Positions 1 to 8,718 of a stretch of DNA of 64,000 nucleotides are shown piece after piece (the first letter of the stretch is position 1; every line of letters begins with the position of its first letter). Source of the DNA: Fibrobacter sp. UBA4223 (lineage in GTDB: Bacteria; Fibrobacterota; Fibrobacteria; Fibrobacterales; Fibrobacteraceae). The translations under genes and the position numbers were made by a program. The notes under the pieces are model-generated. The model was not told where the DNA came from. It saw only the letters and a list, made by a program, of their open reading frames with translations, and ran no database searches. The DNA lies in the NCBI GenBank assembly GCA_002382975.1, contig DFTB01000015.1, positions 15,387 to 79,386 on the forward strand. Direction: 5' to 3'.

Positions 1-2
1 CA

Positions 3-1574
3 AGCAAGCGCCTGATGCAGGGTGTTAATGCTGAGTACCATAGTGGTGAAATGGGCGTGATAGATGACATCATGTTGCAGGCCACTGGTTCCAGAATGCG
101 TAATATTGGTAAAAAGAACGATCAGGTGTTCTTTGACTTTGATTATACAGATAGATACGTTTACGGTGGTCGCGCCGGTATAGGTCTCATGGGAGCCTAT
201 GTTGGTGTGAATTATGTGGACGCTTTTGACCGGTTCTTGTCTCGTAGGTCGATGGTCCTTGAGGGAGAAGATACGGTTTATTATGAAGACAACAGGGTGT
301 TCTCTGGTGAAATCGGCTTTACCTCCCAAAAGCTTTTGCCGAATTTGCCGTTCACCTTTGGTGTAAAAGGTGAAATGGCCAAGTCCAATTGGGAAGTTGA
401 GAGAGACTACCTGGTACCTGCCATGGATTCCTCTTATGCGATCAATCAGTCGTACTATCTAAATCCAGAGGGTGCGAGAGACTCCATCGTTTACTTGGCC
501 TCAACTTATAAAAAGATCACCAAGACAAAAAACGAATCCTATGGCAAACGCCATGGCGGAAGCTTCTATGTAGAACCCTTTGTTCAGGGAAATATTGTTG
601 ACATTGACTTTAATCTGAAGGCTCAATACATTCAGGTGGATGATGATTTCTGGTCTGAAATGGCATCGACGCCCTCTTATCGTGGTGGAGCTACCGTTCT
701 TAATTCCAATGCGTTATATGGCAGTGCTAATGACAGCATGTTGATGGCGAATTTTGGAGCTTCCAGCCTCGAAAATCTGTATTTCAGCGTGTATAATTCC
801 AATAGTTTGAACGCGACGAATCTTTTGACGTCTGGTAAAAAGAATGTCAACGGTAACACGAGTGAAAGTTCCTATCTGTATTCTCGCCTCAACAATAACT
901 ACAAAAATGCACATTTCTACAGGAATGGCTACTCGGCTTCTGTGCTGAAGCGTTTGGAAATGGGTGAGTTGCTCTCTCTCTTGGATCCTACGGTGGATTT
1001 GGCTCAGCCTTATGGCCTTGCCACTCCTGACCGCAAGGGCTTTACCCTTAGTCTTGATCTGAAGTGGAACGACGCTGTTACCCTAAATGGCCGTTTCAAA
1101 CAGCTTGAACAGGAGAAAACCGTTGAAAAGACCAATACCTATACCGAAATGGCCGGTGGGCTTGGCATTGATGTTGGCGTATTGCTGAATTTGGATCGTC
1201 ATTTGATTGTGCAAGGCTCTTATGCTTATAGTGCAGAAGACGAATTCCTCAAGAGAAATGCTGGCCGGGTTATTGCAGGAGCCACCTTGGATGTCTGGGG
1301 ACCTTTTGCTGTGCTTGCTGGTTATCAGGCTTACGAACGCCATTTGGGTAAGGGTGTCGCACTGTCCGACAATCTGCAGATTAAAAGCTCCAAGGAAGCT
1401 CTTCTTTTGGGCGGTCTGCGTATGAAGATTGCTCCTCTGTCTTATGTCTCCCTGCAGTATGGTGTTCTTAACAATGAACTGGGTTATAGTTGGAATGACG
1501 AGTCTGGTTCGGGAAGCAAGAAGATTTCTATTGACAAAAATGTGATTGTGGCTGATGTCACGGTGAATTTCTAA
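3..1574 (+). CDS. Outer-membrane beta-barrel protein, 5' end outside window
   Basis: The frame is open from the first bases of the window, so the true start lies upstream and the 524 codons seen (523 residues) are only the C-terminal part. The sequence is made of alternating hydrophobic and polar stretches rich in Tyr, Gly and Asn, with no long hydrophobic helix. It ends in a Phe after a beta-strand (VIVADVTVNF), typical of outer-membrane barrels. I do not recognise a named family. A lipoprotein gene follows after 11 bases and a GH18-like gene after that, so the three probably form one transcript and may work together at the cell surface. The substrate or cargo cannot be read from the sequence. 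Confidence 0.7.
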   Translation, partial: SKRLMQGVNAEYHSGEMGVIDDIMLQATGSRMRNIGKKNDQVFFDFDYTDRYVYGGRAGIGLMGAYVGVNYVDAFDRFLSRRSMVLEGEDTVYYEDNRVFSGEIGFTSQKLLPNLPFTFGVKGEMAKSNWEVERDYLVPAMDSSYAINQSYYLNPEGARDSIVYLASTYKKITKTKNESYGKRHGGSFYVEPFVQGNIVDIDFNLKAQYIQVDDDFWSEMASTPSYRGGATVLNSNALYGSANDSMLMANFGASSLENLYFSVYNSNSLNATNLLTSGKKNVNGNTSESSYLYSRLNNNYKNAHFYRNGYSASVLKRLEMGELLSLLDPTVDLAQPYGLATPDRKGFTLSLDLKWNDAVTLNGRFKQLEQEKTVEKTNTYTEMAGGLGIDVGVLLNLDRHLIVQGSYAYSAEDEFLKRNAGRVIAGATLDVWGPFAVLAGYQAYERHLGKGVALSDNLQIKSSKEALLLGGLRMKIAPLSYVSLQYGVLNNELGYSWNDESGSGSKKISIDKNVIVADVTVNF

Positions 1575-1585
1575 GGGGTATAAAG

Positions 1586-2458
1586 ATGAAACGTTTTCGC
1601 TTATATCTAACTGCTTTAGTTGCTTCTGTAATGGCGGCATGTTCGTCTATGGAAGTTGACGACGATGAACTGTACTCGGAAAACTTCCCCAAGGATTTCG
1701 TGGATACCGTTTACATGCAATTGAACCCGGCTCTGCGTTCAAGGCAAATTGTGGACTATATTGTCTCGTACAATGATTCCCTGAAAAAGAATATGAAACC
1801 GGAAGCCTATAGTGAGATGTTCTCCAAGGATTCCGCTGCATTCTATGAGGATACTTCGGTGATTCACGAGATATTCGTAAATCCGTTCTATCTGGGTATG
1901 ACCGAAGAAACGTGGGAAGATATGTGGTTGACGACCTATGTTGACAAGGTTACTTGTGAAAAGGAAAAGACTATTAAGGAAATCAATTTGATTATGCCGT
2001 CCGACACTCCGAGAATCATCGTGGATAGTGTCCATTACAAGGCGGGTACGACCATTGGGACCATCTACGGTAAAACGGCGGCTGATCCTACATCGAAGGC
2101 TTATGTACTTGGAGATACCATCAAGATATCCAACCAGGATGTAGCCTATGATTCACTAGATATCTGCGATACAGTTACCACGGAGAAACCAGGGGCATTG
2201 TCGGGCGCCTACAAGTCTTATCTATTTGCATTCAACATATACAATGCCTTGGATGATTTGGCTGCGTTGAAAAAGGTCCCCCTTGACCTGACGCCTATTG
2301 CCTATCATTATGTCGTTTATGGAAAAATGCACGGACTGGCTTATCGCCGTTGCACAAAAGAAGAAAAGAAAAATCCTGTAAGGCCGGTTCTTAGCATAAA
2401 CGACACGGTGGATAATCTTTATTGTGATGACAACGGTGTAATCCGTCAAATCAACTAG
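1586..2458 (+). CDS. Lipoprotein of unknown function
   Basis: A 290-residue protein with a basic N-terminus, a hydrophobic stretch and a lipobox ending at Cys19 (VMAAC), so it should be a lipid-anchored envelope protein. The mature part is acidic and opens with a Ser/Asp/Glu-rich segment. Later it holds beta-rich sequence with many Asp, Tyr and Thr residues. No catalytic motif or known domain is recognised. It starts 11 bases after the upstream barrel gene with a GGGGTATAAAG ribosome site, and 13 bases separate its stop from the GH18-like gene, which supports a three-gene operon. A surface partner of the neighbouring barrel is a guess from context only. Confidence 0.75.
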   Translation: MKRFRLYLTALVASVMAACSSMEVDDDELYSENFPKDFVDTVYMQLNPALRSRQIVDYIVSYNDSLKKNMKPEAYSEMFSKDSAAFYEDTSVIHEIFVNPFYLGMTEETWEDMWLTTYVDKVTCEKEKTIKEINLIMPSDTPRIIVDSVHYKAGTTIGTIYGKTAADPTSKAYVLGDTIKISNQDVAYDSLDICDTVTTEKPGALSGAYKSYLFAFNIYNALDDLAALKKVPLDLTPIAYHYVVYGKMHGLAYRRCTKEEKKNPVRPVLSINDTVDNLYCDDNGVIRQIN

Positions 2459-2471
2459 GGTGAGGAAATTT

Positions 2472-3527
2472 ATGAATATCAAAAAGATTGTTCTTCCCTT
2501 GATCTTGGGCTGTGCTCTTGGAGCCAATGCTGCTGACAAAGTGGTGGGTTATTATCCCTATTGGAGCCAGTATTCTCAGTTCTATCCTAAGGATATCCGT
2601 TATAATACGGTGACCAATATCCACTATGCATCTCTTATGCCCTCCGAGGACGGATCTCTTGCCTTCGCTGATGAGAACGATGCGGAAAATTTCAAGACGT
2701 TGGTGCAGATGGCCAAGGACAACGGTGTAAAGTTGGTCATTTCCGTTGGCGGTTCTGAGGCCGAAGGCACCTTGAAGGCTATCGCATCCTCTGCCGACAA
2801 TCTTAAGGCTTTTGTGGACAATGTCAATGCCTGGCTGTCAGAAAAAGGTGGCGATGGCATTGAGCTTGATTGGCAGAACCTGACCGAAGAAGATTCTGGT
2901 GATTTTGCAAAGCTATTAGATGCCCTGAAGGAGGGCCTCGACGGCAAGATTCTTACAGCTACGGTCTATCCTGGCGTAGGGATGTCTGCCTATAAGGCCG
3001 ATGTCCTTAACAAGCTCTCCTATGTGGATGTGTTTATGGCTGACCAGATGACCGAAGAATCCGAGAGTCTGGTGCCTAACCAGAGTGCCAATTCTGTTAA
3101 GGAGGCTCTGGACGCTGTAGCCGGCGCCGGAGTGAACAAGGATTTGCTGGTGCCTGTTATTTACTTGTACGGCAAATCCTTTACGGGAGCCAAGGGCCTT
3201 GGTACTAGCCATCAGGGAACAGGAAGCGGCAACGAAGGTTATCTTTCCTATGCTGAGCTTATGGGCAAGTTCGATACGCCGGACTACAAGGTGACTTTCG
3301 ATGAGAACTCCAAGTCCGAAGTGGCCGTCAGCGAAACTGAATCCATCGTCTTCATGGGTATTCCCTCTGTAAAGGCTGTAGCGGAGCAGGTCAAGGAAGA
3401 TGGCATGGCTGGTGTTGCGGTCTATGATCTTTCTCAAGATCATCACGAACCGATTGTTTCGCTCTTGGTGACTATCGGTTTGCAGATTCGCCCTGAAGTC
3501 AATTATAAGCCGGCCAAGAAAAAATAA
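2472..3527 (+). CDS. Secreted GH18-like protein with altered catalytic motif
   Basis: A 351-residue protein with a signal peptide (cleavage near ANA-AD, residue 20). A GH18-type TIM barrel follows: VVGYYPYWS at the first strand, LVISVGG at about 88-94, and GDGIELDWQ at 127-135, where active family members have DGxDxDxE. The catalytic acid Glu is Gln135 and the first motif Asp is Glu131, while Asp133 is kept. GH18 enzymes use substrate-assisted hydrolysis and need that Glu, so this protein is probably a glycan-binding pseudoenzyme; that is inference. I chose the ATG at 2472 over a GTG at 2460 because GGTGAGG sits at ribosome-site distance before the ATG. It is the last gene of the operon. Confidence 0.8.
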   Translation: MNIKKIVLPLILGCALGANAADKVVGYYPYWSQYSQFYPKDIRYNTVTNIHYASLMPSEDGSLAFADENDAENFKTLVQMAKDNGVKLVISVGGSEAEGTLKAIASSADNLKAFVDNVNAWLSEKGGDGIELDWQNLTEEDSGDFAKLLDALKEGLDGKILTATVYPGVGMSAYKADVLNKLSYVDVFMADQMTEESESLVPNQSANSVKEALDAVAGAGVNKDLLVPVIYLYGKSFTGAKGLGTSHQGTGSGNEGYLSYAELMGKFDTPDYKVTFDENSKSEVAVSETESIVFMGIPSVKAVAEQVKEDGMAGVAVYDLSQDHHEPIVSLLVTIGLQIRPEVNYKPAKKK

Positions 3528-3576
3528 GGTTCTAACGTCATTCCGGAATGCGACTCGGAACTTGAACATCAACACA

Positions 3577-3606
3577 AAAGCCCTAGCGTAACGCTAGGGC
3601 TTTTTG
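3577..3606. terminator. Bidirectional intrinsic terminator
   Basis: The arms AGCCCTAGCG and CGCTAGGGCT pair perfectly around a 3-base loop. They are flanked by A's on the left and T's on the right. The hairpin lies between convergent genes, so it can end transcripts from both sides. Confidence 0.85.
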
Positions 3607-3624
3607 GTTGTTTATTGGGTTTCT

Positions 3625-5898
3625 TTACTTATTCATCCAACGGAGTGTGATCCGTTGCGATTGTTGGCGGATTCGCACCACGTAATTGCCTTGTGGAAGT
3701 CCGCTTAGTCCAATGCTTGGCGACTTTGCTGCATCAATGGTTATCTGCTGGAATACTCTGTTTCCAATCATGTCGTAGACGTCCACATAGATGGGCTCGG
3801 GCCTATTACTGTTGATGAGGAGTATTCCCCCGTGTACATTCGCTTTCAGTCCTTGGCCAGCGATGACAGAACTGATTGCCTCAGGAGGAGTAATCGGATT
3901 TCCGCCAGGTGTGTAGGAATTCGATGAATTAGGACTAGAGGAATTGCTAGACAAGTCCATTACTGGTGCTGTTGTATCGCCGATGGTGAAGATGACTGTC
4001 TTTTTCAGGGCTTCAATAGAATCTGTTTCGGGGATGGTCGCAACCACTGTGACAATAGCCTTGGTGTTGCCAGCAATGGCGGCATTGCCATCCTTTGTCA
4101 CGTAGGGAGATGTTGATTCTCCGTCAAAAGTGTAGGTGACGGGAGAGCCGTAAGCGGATATGTCGCGGAACATATTCTCAACTCTTTCGCCAAGGGCAAA
4201 CTTGTAGCTCTTTAGAGTAGACAATGTGTTCTGGGCCTTTCGGTATTCCACTATGATAGTGTCTTGCATGGCTCGATAACCAGTTGTGGCCGCAGCCGTT
4301 GCCACTATCTTCGCGGAACCGAACTTGTTCATCTGGTACATCCAGATCTGGCCTTCTTTCTGTGTGCTGGAGCATCCGGCTGCAGTGCAGCTAGATTTAC
4401 CGACATCTACATAGGTCGGATCAAGGGACGTCAAGGTGTAGGTCATGCCTTGTTCCGTTTTTCCAGATGCGGGGAATGTCCATTCAATTTTTCCATCACC
4501 ATCATAATCCAAGAGTCGGCTAGATCCCTTTGCCGAAGTGCAGTTTCCCTTATAACGGCATACCATATCCATGAAACCATTGATTGTCTGCCCGGCAACT
4601 CGTTGGATGGTTACAACGGTCTGGGAGCCATCATTGCCGGTTAAGATGGAATAGCCGTAACTATGGATTGCCAGGGTCGTTCCAGAAACGGTGACTACAG
4701 ACTCGTTGCTAGACGTATAGGTGCAACCAGATTTGAGTTTTCCGGAAAGGGTGCTTTCCGTCTCCTTGGCAACGATATGTGTGGCAGCGCAACTACCGCT
4801 GCGCTTGCCTTTGGTGAGCGAATCGGCCCAGGTTCTAGCGTTTTTGGTAAGGTATGACTTCACGATGCTTCCAGATGCCGTCAGCGTGGCCTCATTGAGG
4901 TCTTTTTCTGTGGTCAGGGTTGAACCGCCGTCAAAAAAGGCGGACTTTTCGGATTTGTTGTCGATGTGGCTGGTTTTTTGACGAAGGCTCCAGTTACAGT
5001 TGGGAATATTTTTCTGGTCCATATAGCTGGTCCATTCGCTGGTGGCACTGGTGTTGGGGTCACCATCGCCGTCAGCGTTGGTGGTGCCCCATTCACTGAT
5101 GAACACAGGGTATCCTTTGTTCAGGGCGGATTCAATATTGCCGCTATAGCTGCCTTTGCTGTGGGTGGCGGCATAGAAATGGAATACGTAGGCGATATTC
5201 TTTGCACTCACCGGGTCACTAGCGCCCTGCTGGGGATTCTGAGACCAAACAGGTGTACCAACAATAATCAGGTTGTCGGTGTTTTTGCGGATAGACGCCG
5301 AGACCGTGTTGGCGTAGCTTTTGATGTTTCCCCAGTTTCCACCGCTTCCGTTTACGGGCTCGTTGTAGATTTCATAAATGATATTGGGAACGTCTTTGTA
5401 TTTTGCGGAAATTTTGGAGAAGAATGAATTTGCAAGGGATGTTTCGTAGTGGGCTCGGTGGCTATGCCAGTCTACGATGATGTACACGTCGTTTTCGATG
5501 GCTGCGGCAACCATCCTGTCCAGTATACCCTCCATTCCACCAGGGTTTCCCTTGTAGGAGCTGCTCGCATCGATGGCATTGGAAGTCCCGCCGTCAGAGT
5601 TGTAGTATTCAATGCCCATAGCAAAGCGGAACACGTCAATTTTCAGGTTATCCGTGGCCCAGTCAATGACGGTCTTGTTATAGTAGGGTTCACCAGTAGC
5701 ATCGGACCAGAAGAGACTCATGCCGCGGAGCATGGCTTGTGCGCCGTTCTTTGCACCGACTATCTTGTTGCCGTTTGTGTGCAAGGCTCCGTAATAGGAT
5801 ACGGGACCTACTTTTTTTGGGGTTACGTCCGTGGCATCCGCGAAAAGGAGCGCTGATGTAGCTGCCAAAGTAAATAAAACTTTACAAATCGTTTTCAT
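3625..5898 (-). CDS. Secreted GH5 endoglucanase with C-terminal sorting-type domain
   Basis: A 757-residue secreted cellulase. After a signal peptide (residues 1-21) the GH5 TIM barrel covers about 30-350. The acid/base Glu180 lies in IYEIYNEPV and the nucleophile Glu269 in FISEWGT, with the family His and Trp residues (VDWHSH at 142-147). About 300 residues of Ser/Thr-rich, Ig-like beta sequence follow, then a Ser/Asn linker. The last ~75 residues (from GGILLINS) resemble the beta-sandwich sorting domains of type IX secretion cargo. The start at 5898 was chosen over an ATG eight codons upstream because AGGATGG precedes it. It should cut internal beta-1,4 bonds of cellulose or related glucans. 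The gene diverges from a CBM-like gene. Confidence 0.9.
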   Translation of the reverse strand: MKTICKVLFTLAATSALLFADATDVTPKKVGPVSYYGALHTNGNKIVGAKNGAQAMLRGMSLFWSDATGEPYYNKTVIDWATDNLKIDVFRFAMGIEYYNSDGGTSNAIDASSSYKGNPGGMEGILDRMVAAAIENDVYIIVDWHSHRAHYETSLANSFFSKISAKYKDVPNIIYEIYNEPVNGSGGNWGNIKSYANTVSASIRKNTDNLIIVGTPVWSQNPQQGASDPVSAKNIAYVFHFYAATHSKGSYSGNIESALNKGYPVFISEWGTTNADGDGDPNTSATSEWTSYMDQKNIPNCNWSLRQKTSHIDNKSEKSAFFDGGSTLTTEKDLNEATLTASGSIVKSYLTKNARTWADSLTKGKRSGSCAATHIVAKETESTLSGKLKSGCTYTSSNESVVTVSGTTLAIHSYGYSILTGNDGSQTVVTIQRVAGQTINGFMDMVCRYKGNCTSAKGSSRLLDYDGDGKIEWTFPASGKTEQGMTYTLTSLDPTYVDVGKSSCTAAGCSSTQKEGQIWMYQMNKFGSAKIVATAAATTGYRAMQDTIIVEYRKAQNTLSTLKSYKFALGERVENMFRDISAYGSPVTYTFDGESTSPYVTKDGNAAIAGNTKAIVTVVATIPETDSIEALKKTVIFTIGDTTAPVMDLSSNSSSPNSSNSYTPGGNPITPPEAISSVIAGQGLKANVHGGILLINSNRPEPIYVDVYDMIGNRVFQQITIDAAKSPSIGLSGLPQGNYVVRIRQQSQRITLRWMNK

Positions 5899-5991
5899 AT
5901 GAGAAATCCATCCTATTGGCATAAAAATATATATCTTATGTGGAAATAAATGCCTAAAGGATGTAATAAATAAGTTTCACGCTGTAAACAA

Positions 5992-6005
5992 GTGGCCTAG
6001 GCCAC
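5992..6005. promoter_or_regulatory. 14-bp perfect palindrome, candidate operator
   Basis: GTGGCCTAGGCCAC is an exact palindrome placed between the divergent GH5 and CBM-like genes, about 95 bp from one start and 120 bp from the other. Its position in a divergent promoter region suits a dimeric regulator site. It has no loop and no T-tract, so it is not a terminator. The role is inferred. Confidence 0.45.
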
Positions 6006-6076
6006 AAGAAGACCGTAATTTGGACTTTGTAAAATTATTTTTTGAGTTTTTCAACCCTTTTTCTAAAAAAAAAGAG

Positions 6077-6108
6077 TATATTTGAGAGCAAACCCGCCCA
6101 TATTGGGC
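6077..6108 (+). promoter_or_regulatory. Promoter -10 and leader hairpin of CBM-like gene
   Basis: TATATT at 6077-6082 matches the -10 element seen elsewhere in the window. No good -35 is present at the usual distance. Just downstream GCCCA-TAT-TGGGC (6096-6108) forms a small hairpin in the leader, and the ribosome site AAAGAGAGAG precedes the ATG at 6128. Confidence 0.45.
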
Positions 6109-6127
6109 ATAACAAAGAGAGAGAACT

Positions 6128-7165
6128 ATGAAAAAGCAAATTATTCTTGCCTCTGCAGCCTTGACTGCCGCTGCATTTGGCTTCGAAACATGGGTCGGTG
6201 GTGTCGCTGGTTCCTACCAGGTGAATACTGGTTTCGGCAATGCTGATCCGGAACTGAACAAGGCCGGCTACTGGTTTGATTATGCTGACGATGCTGATGG
6301 TGGTAAGTCCAGTGTTACCTGGCCGACTGGCAAGGGTAACGAGTATTCCACTGACGCTTTGGATCCCATTATTGACCTGTGCCAGGGTGTTTGCGGTACC
6401 ATCACCTTGAATAAGGGTACTCTGACTTACGACCCGTTCGTCGGTATCGGCTTCAACGTTGCCGGTGAAAATGGTGAAACAGCTGATGTTACCTCTTGGG
6501 GTGGCATTTGCATTGCCTATGACTTTACTGGAACGGGCGCTAAGGCTACTCTTGAACTTGGCCTTGGTGACGCTGGTGATGCCGCAATCGGTAGCGCCAA
6601 CCCCGCCGCAACCCTTAAGGTCGGTACTGGCAACAATGACACCTTCTCCTGGTCTGACTTTAAGCAGCCGGGTTGGGAAAAGGCCGATCAGAAGATCGAG
6701 ACTTCCGAAGCAATCACCAAGCTGGTTGCCGTGAAGTTCAAGGTCCAGGGTAAGGATGGTTCTTATCAGTTCAACATCATGTCTATCGGTCCTGCTAGCG
6801 GTGGTTCTTGTAAGGTTACTGGCGGTAGCGGCACTACTCCGTCTGGTAACGGTGGTACGACTCCGGGTGGCGAAACTACTCCGGGTGGCGAAACTACTCC
6901 GGGTGGCACGACTCCGGGTGGCACGACTCCGGCTGCAATCGGTGACTTCTCTGTGTCTACTGCCAAGGCTATCCTCTCTGGCCGCACCCTTTCCTTCTCT
7001 GGCATCTCCAATGCCAAGGTGGAAATCCTGAACCTCCAGGGTCAGATCGTGATGAAGGGCTCTGCCGCTTCTTCCATGAACCTGATGGGTCTGGATGCCG
7101 GTGTTTACATGGTTCGCATTGCCGGCAAGGCTGTGAACATGAGCCAGAAGATCCTGGTGAAGTAA
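6128..7165 (+). CDS. Secreted CBM11-like carbohydrate-binding protein with sorting domain
   Basis: A 345-residue exported protein. The signal peptide ends near AFG-FET. Residues about 20-230 form a beta-rich domain with Trp, Gly and Asp clusters (SWGGICIAYDF, WSDFKQPGW, KLVAVKFKVQG) that looks like the CBM11-type modules of Fibrobacter cellulose-binding proteins; this match is from pattern memory. A low-complexity TTPGG linker spans about 233-270. The last ~70 residues resemble a type IX-type C-terminal sorting domain and end in ILVK. No catalytic motif is seen, so a role in binding cellulose or holding enzymes near it is likely. It diverges from the GH5 cellulase and is followed by its own terminator. 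Confidence 0.7.
   Translation: MKKQIILASAALTAAAFGFETWVGGVAGSYQVNTGFGNADPELNKAGYWFDYADDADGGKSSVTWPTGKGNEYSTDALDPIIDLCQGVCGTITLNKGTLTYDPFVGIGFNVAGENGETADVTSWGGICIAYDFTGTGAKATLELGLGDAGDAAIGSANPAATLKVGTGNNDTFSWSDFKQPGWEKADQKIETSEAITKLVAVKFKVQGKDGSYQFNIMSIGPASGGSCKVTGGSGTTPSGNGGTTPGGETTPGGETTPGGTTPGGTTPAAIGDFSVSTAKAILSGRTLSFSGISNAKVEILNLQGQIVMKGSAASSMNLMGLDAGVYMVRIAGKAVNMSQKILVK
6857..6937 (+). repeat. In-frame tandem repeat coding the TTPGG linker
   Basis: Five units of 15 or 18 bases built on ACNACTCCGGGTGGC(GAA), nearly identical at DNA level, encode the (G/E)TTPGG linker. Such repeats can change copy number and so alter linker length. Confidence 0.8.
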
Positions 7166-7189
7166 TCACGGAACACATCTAGTTTCTTT

Positions 7190-7221
7190 GAGGGGGAGTT
7201 TTCACTCCCTCTCTTTTTTTT
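7190..7221 (+). terminator. Intrinsic terminator of the CBM-like gene
   Basis: GAGGGGGAGT and ACTCCCTCTC pair around a TTTC loop and are followed directly by a run of T's. Confidence 0.85.
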
Positions 7222-7230
7222 ATTACAACT

Positions 7231-7259
7231 TTGATTTGACCCTCCTTTTTATATATATT
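7231..7259 (+). promoter_or_regulatory. Promoter of GH8 gene
   Basis: TTGATT (7231-7236), a 17-bp spacer and TATATT (7254-7259) lie 28 bases before the chosen start codon. Confidence 0.6.
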
Positions 7260-7286
7260 TAATGCAATAACTCAATGAGGATTCTT

Positions 7287-8648
7287 ATGAATTTGAAAAA
7301 GCTTTTGTGGCCCATGCTTTGCGCTATGTTGGCAATGACTGTGGCTTGCTCATCTGACAGTACCTCTCCATCGGATCCCAGTACACCGGGTGGGGACCCG
7401 AATCCGGGAACTACTCCTCCGGAAGGAAACGGAAACGGAGCCTACGTTTCTCCGGTGGCCTTGGCATCATCTGCCGATAAGAATGTTGCGGCTACGGTGT
7501 ATAATAGTTGGCGGGACTTTCACTTTGTAACTAAGGCTGCAGAGTCTTCGTATTATCAAAGTATTGCCAAAAATTTTGAAACTGTTTTTGGTAACTACAA
7601 CCCGGTGGGTCGAGTCGTTTGGTCTGCTCAAACCGGAGGCTACAAAACAGTTTGCCAGGTGGATACTGACAACCGCTTCATGACGACTCGCGGGTGCACC
7701 GTGTCTGAAGGTGTTGGTTACGGCATGCTTTTGAGTTATTTCCAGGGTGATACGGAAACCTACAATGCCTTGTGGAATTTTTCTCGCGGTCTAAGGGCTT
7801 ATACGGGTTCGCCGTTTACCCCCTGGATTACGCTGAGCTTTACATATGAAGTTATTGACTATTCCAGTGCAACCGATGCTGACCTGGATATTGCTACTTC
7901 CTTGATCTTGATGCATTATAAGACGGGCAGTCAAGACTACCTGAATGATGCTTTGACAATCATCAATGGAATCTGGAATGCAGAAATAGAGCAGACCAGC
8001 TTGCTGTTGCTTTCGGGTGACACGGATACATGGAAAAAAGATCCGACGTTTAACTTGAGCTATTTCTCTCCTGTTGCCATACGTTTGTTCGCCATGGTGG
8101 ATAACAGCCACAACTGGAACGGTGTGCTGGATAATATGTATGCTTACATGAAGAAGGTCCAGGATGCGGGTACCGGTGTGTTCCCCGACTGGAGCGATGC
8201 TTCGGGTGCTGCTAAAAATCCTCCGAACAGCTCTGCGAAAAATACATACTGGCTGTTCGATAAGGAATCGGTTCGTATCCCGTGGCGAATCGCTTGGGAT
8301 TACTACTGGTTCCAGGATGAACGTGCCAAGGCCATCTTGGATAAGCTGAATGCCTTCATTTCTGATCCGTCTAGGGCTAATGGCGATCCGTCTAGCTTGG
8401 CTCTTGCCACAAGCTATTCTTGGAATACATCCGTTGGTGCAGATAAGAAGGGCGGCTCTGCCATTCCTAGCCAGTGGCTTGCTGCATGGTGCCTTACGGG
8501 CATTTCTGGTAACACTGACTGGTTGAATAAGTGCACGGCTTCGGTCAACCAAAAGACCCCCTCCAATAGTACAACTAGTTATTTCCCGGATATCTTGCTT
8601 TCTATGTACAGCCAGTTGCTGAATGGTTTGTATCAGCGTCCGTTCTAA
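7287..8648 (+). CDS. GH8 endoglucanase, lipoprotein
   Basis: A 453-residue lipoprotein with lipobox TVAC (Cys21), a Ser/Pro/Gly linker to about residue 55, then a GH8 (alpha/alpha)6-barrel. The general acid Glu141 is in SEGVGYGML, and the family signature ATDADLDIA is at 195-203. Family 8 enzymes invert while cutting beta-1,4-glucans such as cellulose, lichenin or xylan chains; the exact substrate cannot be told. The ATG at 7287 was chosen because TGAGGA precedes it, whereas the in-frame ATG at 7275 has no ribosome site. Lipid anchoring suggests it acts at the cell envelope rather than as a released enzyme, unlike the GH5 nearby. Confidence 0.9.
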   Translation: MNLKKLLWPMLCAMLAMTVACSSDSTSPSDPSTPGGDPNPGTTPPEGNGNGAYVSPVALASSADKNVAATVYNSWRDFHFVTKAAESSYYQSIAKNFETVFGNYNPVGRVVWSAQTGGYKTVCQVDTDNRFMTTRGCTVSEGVGYGMLLSYFQGDTETYNALWNFSRGLRAYTGSPFTPWITLSFTYEVIDYSSATDADLDIATSLILMHYKTGSQDYLNDALTIINGIWNAEIEQTSLLLLSGDTDTWKKDPTFNLSYFSPVAIRLFAMVDNSHNWNGVLDNMYAYMKKVQDAGTGVFPDWSDASGAAKNPPNSSAKNTYWLFDKESVRIPWRIAWDYYWFQDERAKAILDKLNAFISDPSRANGDPSSLALATSYSWNTSVGADKKGGSAIPSQWLAAWCLTGISGNTDWLNKCTASVNQKTPSNSTTSYFPDILLSMYSQLLNGLYQRPF

Positions 8649-8669
8649 GCGGAGATAGTCTTAGAAAGA

Positions 8670-8702
8670 AAACACCTCGACATGTGTCGAGGTGTTTTTT
8701 TT
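8670..8702. terminator. Bidirectional intrinsic terminator
   Basis: AACACCTCGACA and TGTCGAGGTGTT are perfect 12-bp arms with a 2-base centre, followed by T's on the right and preceded by A's on the left. It separates the GH8 gene from the convergent AAA+ gene. Confidence 0.85.
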
Positions 8703-8718
8703 CACGGAGGTGTTATGG

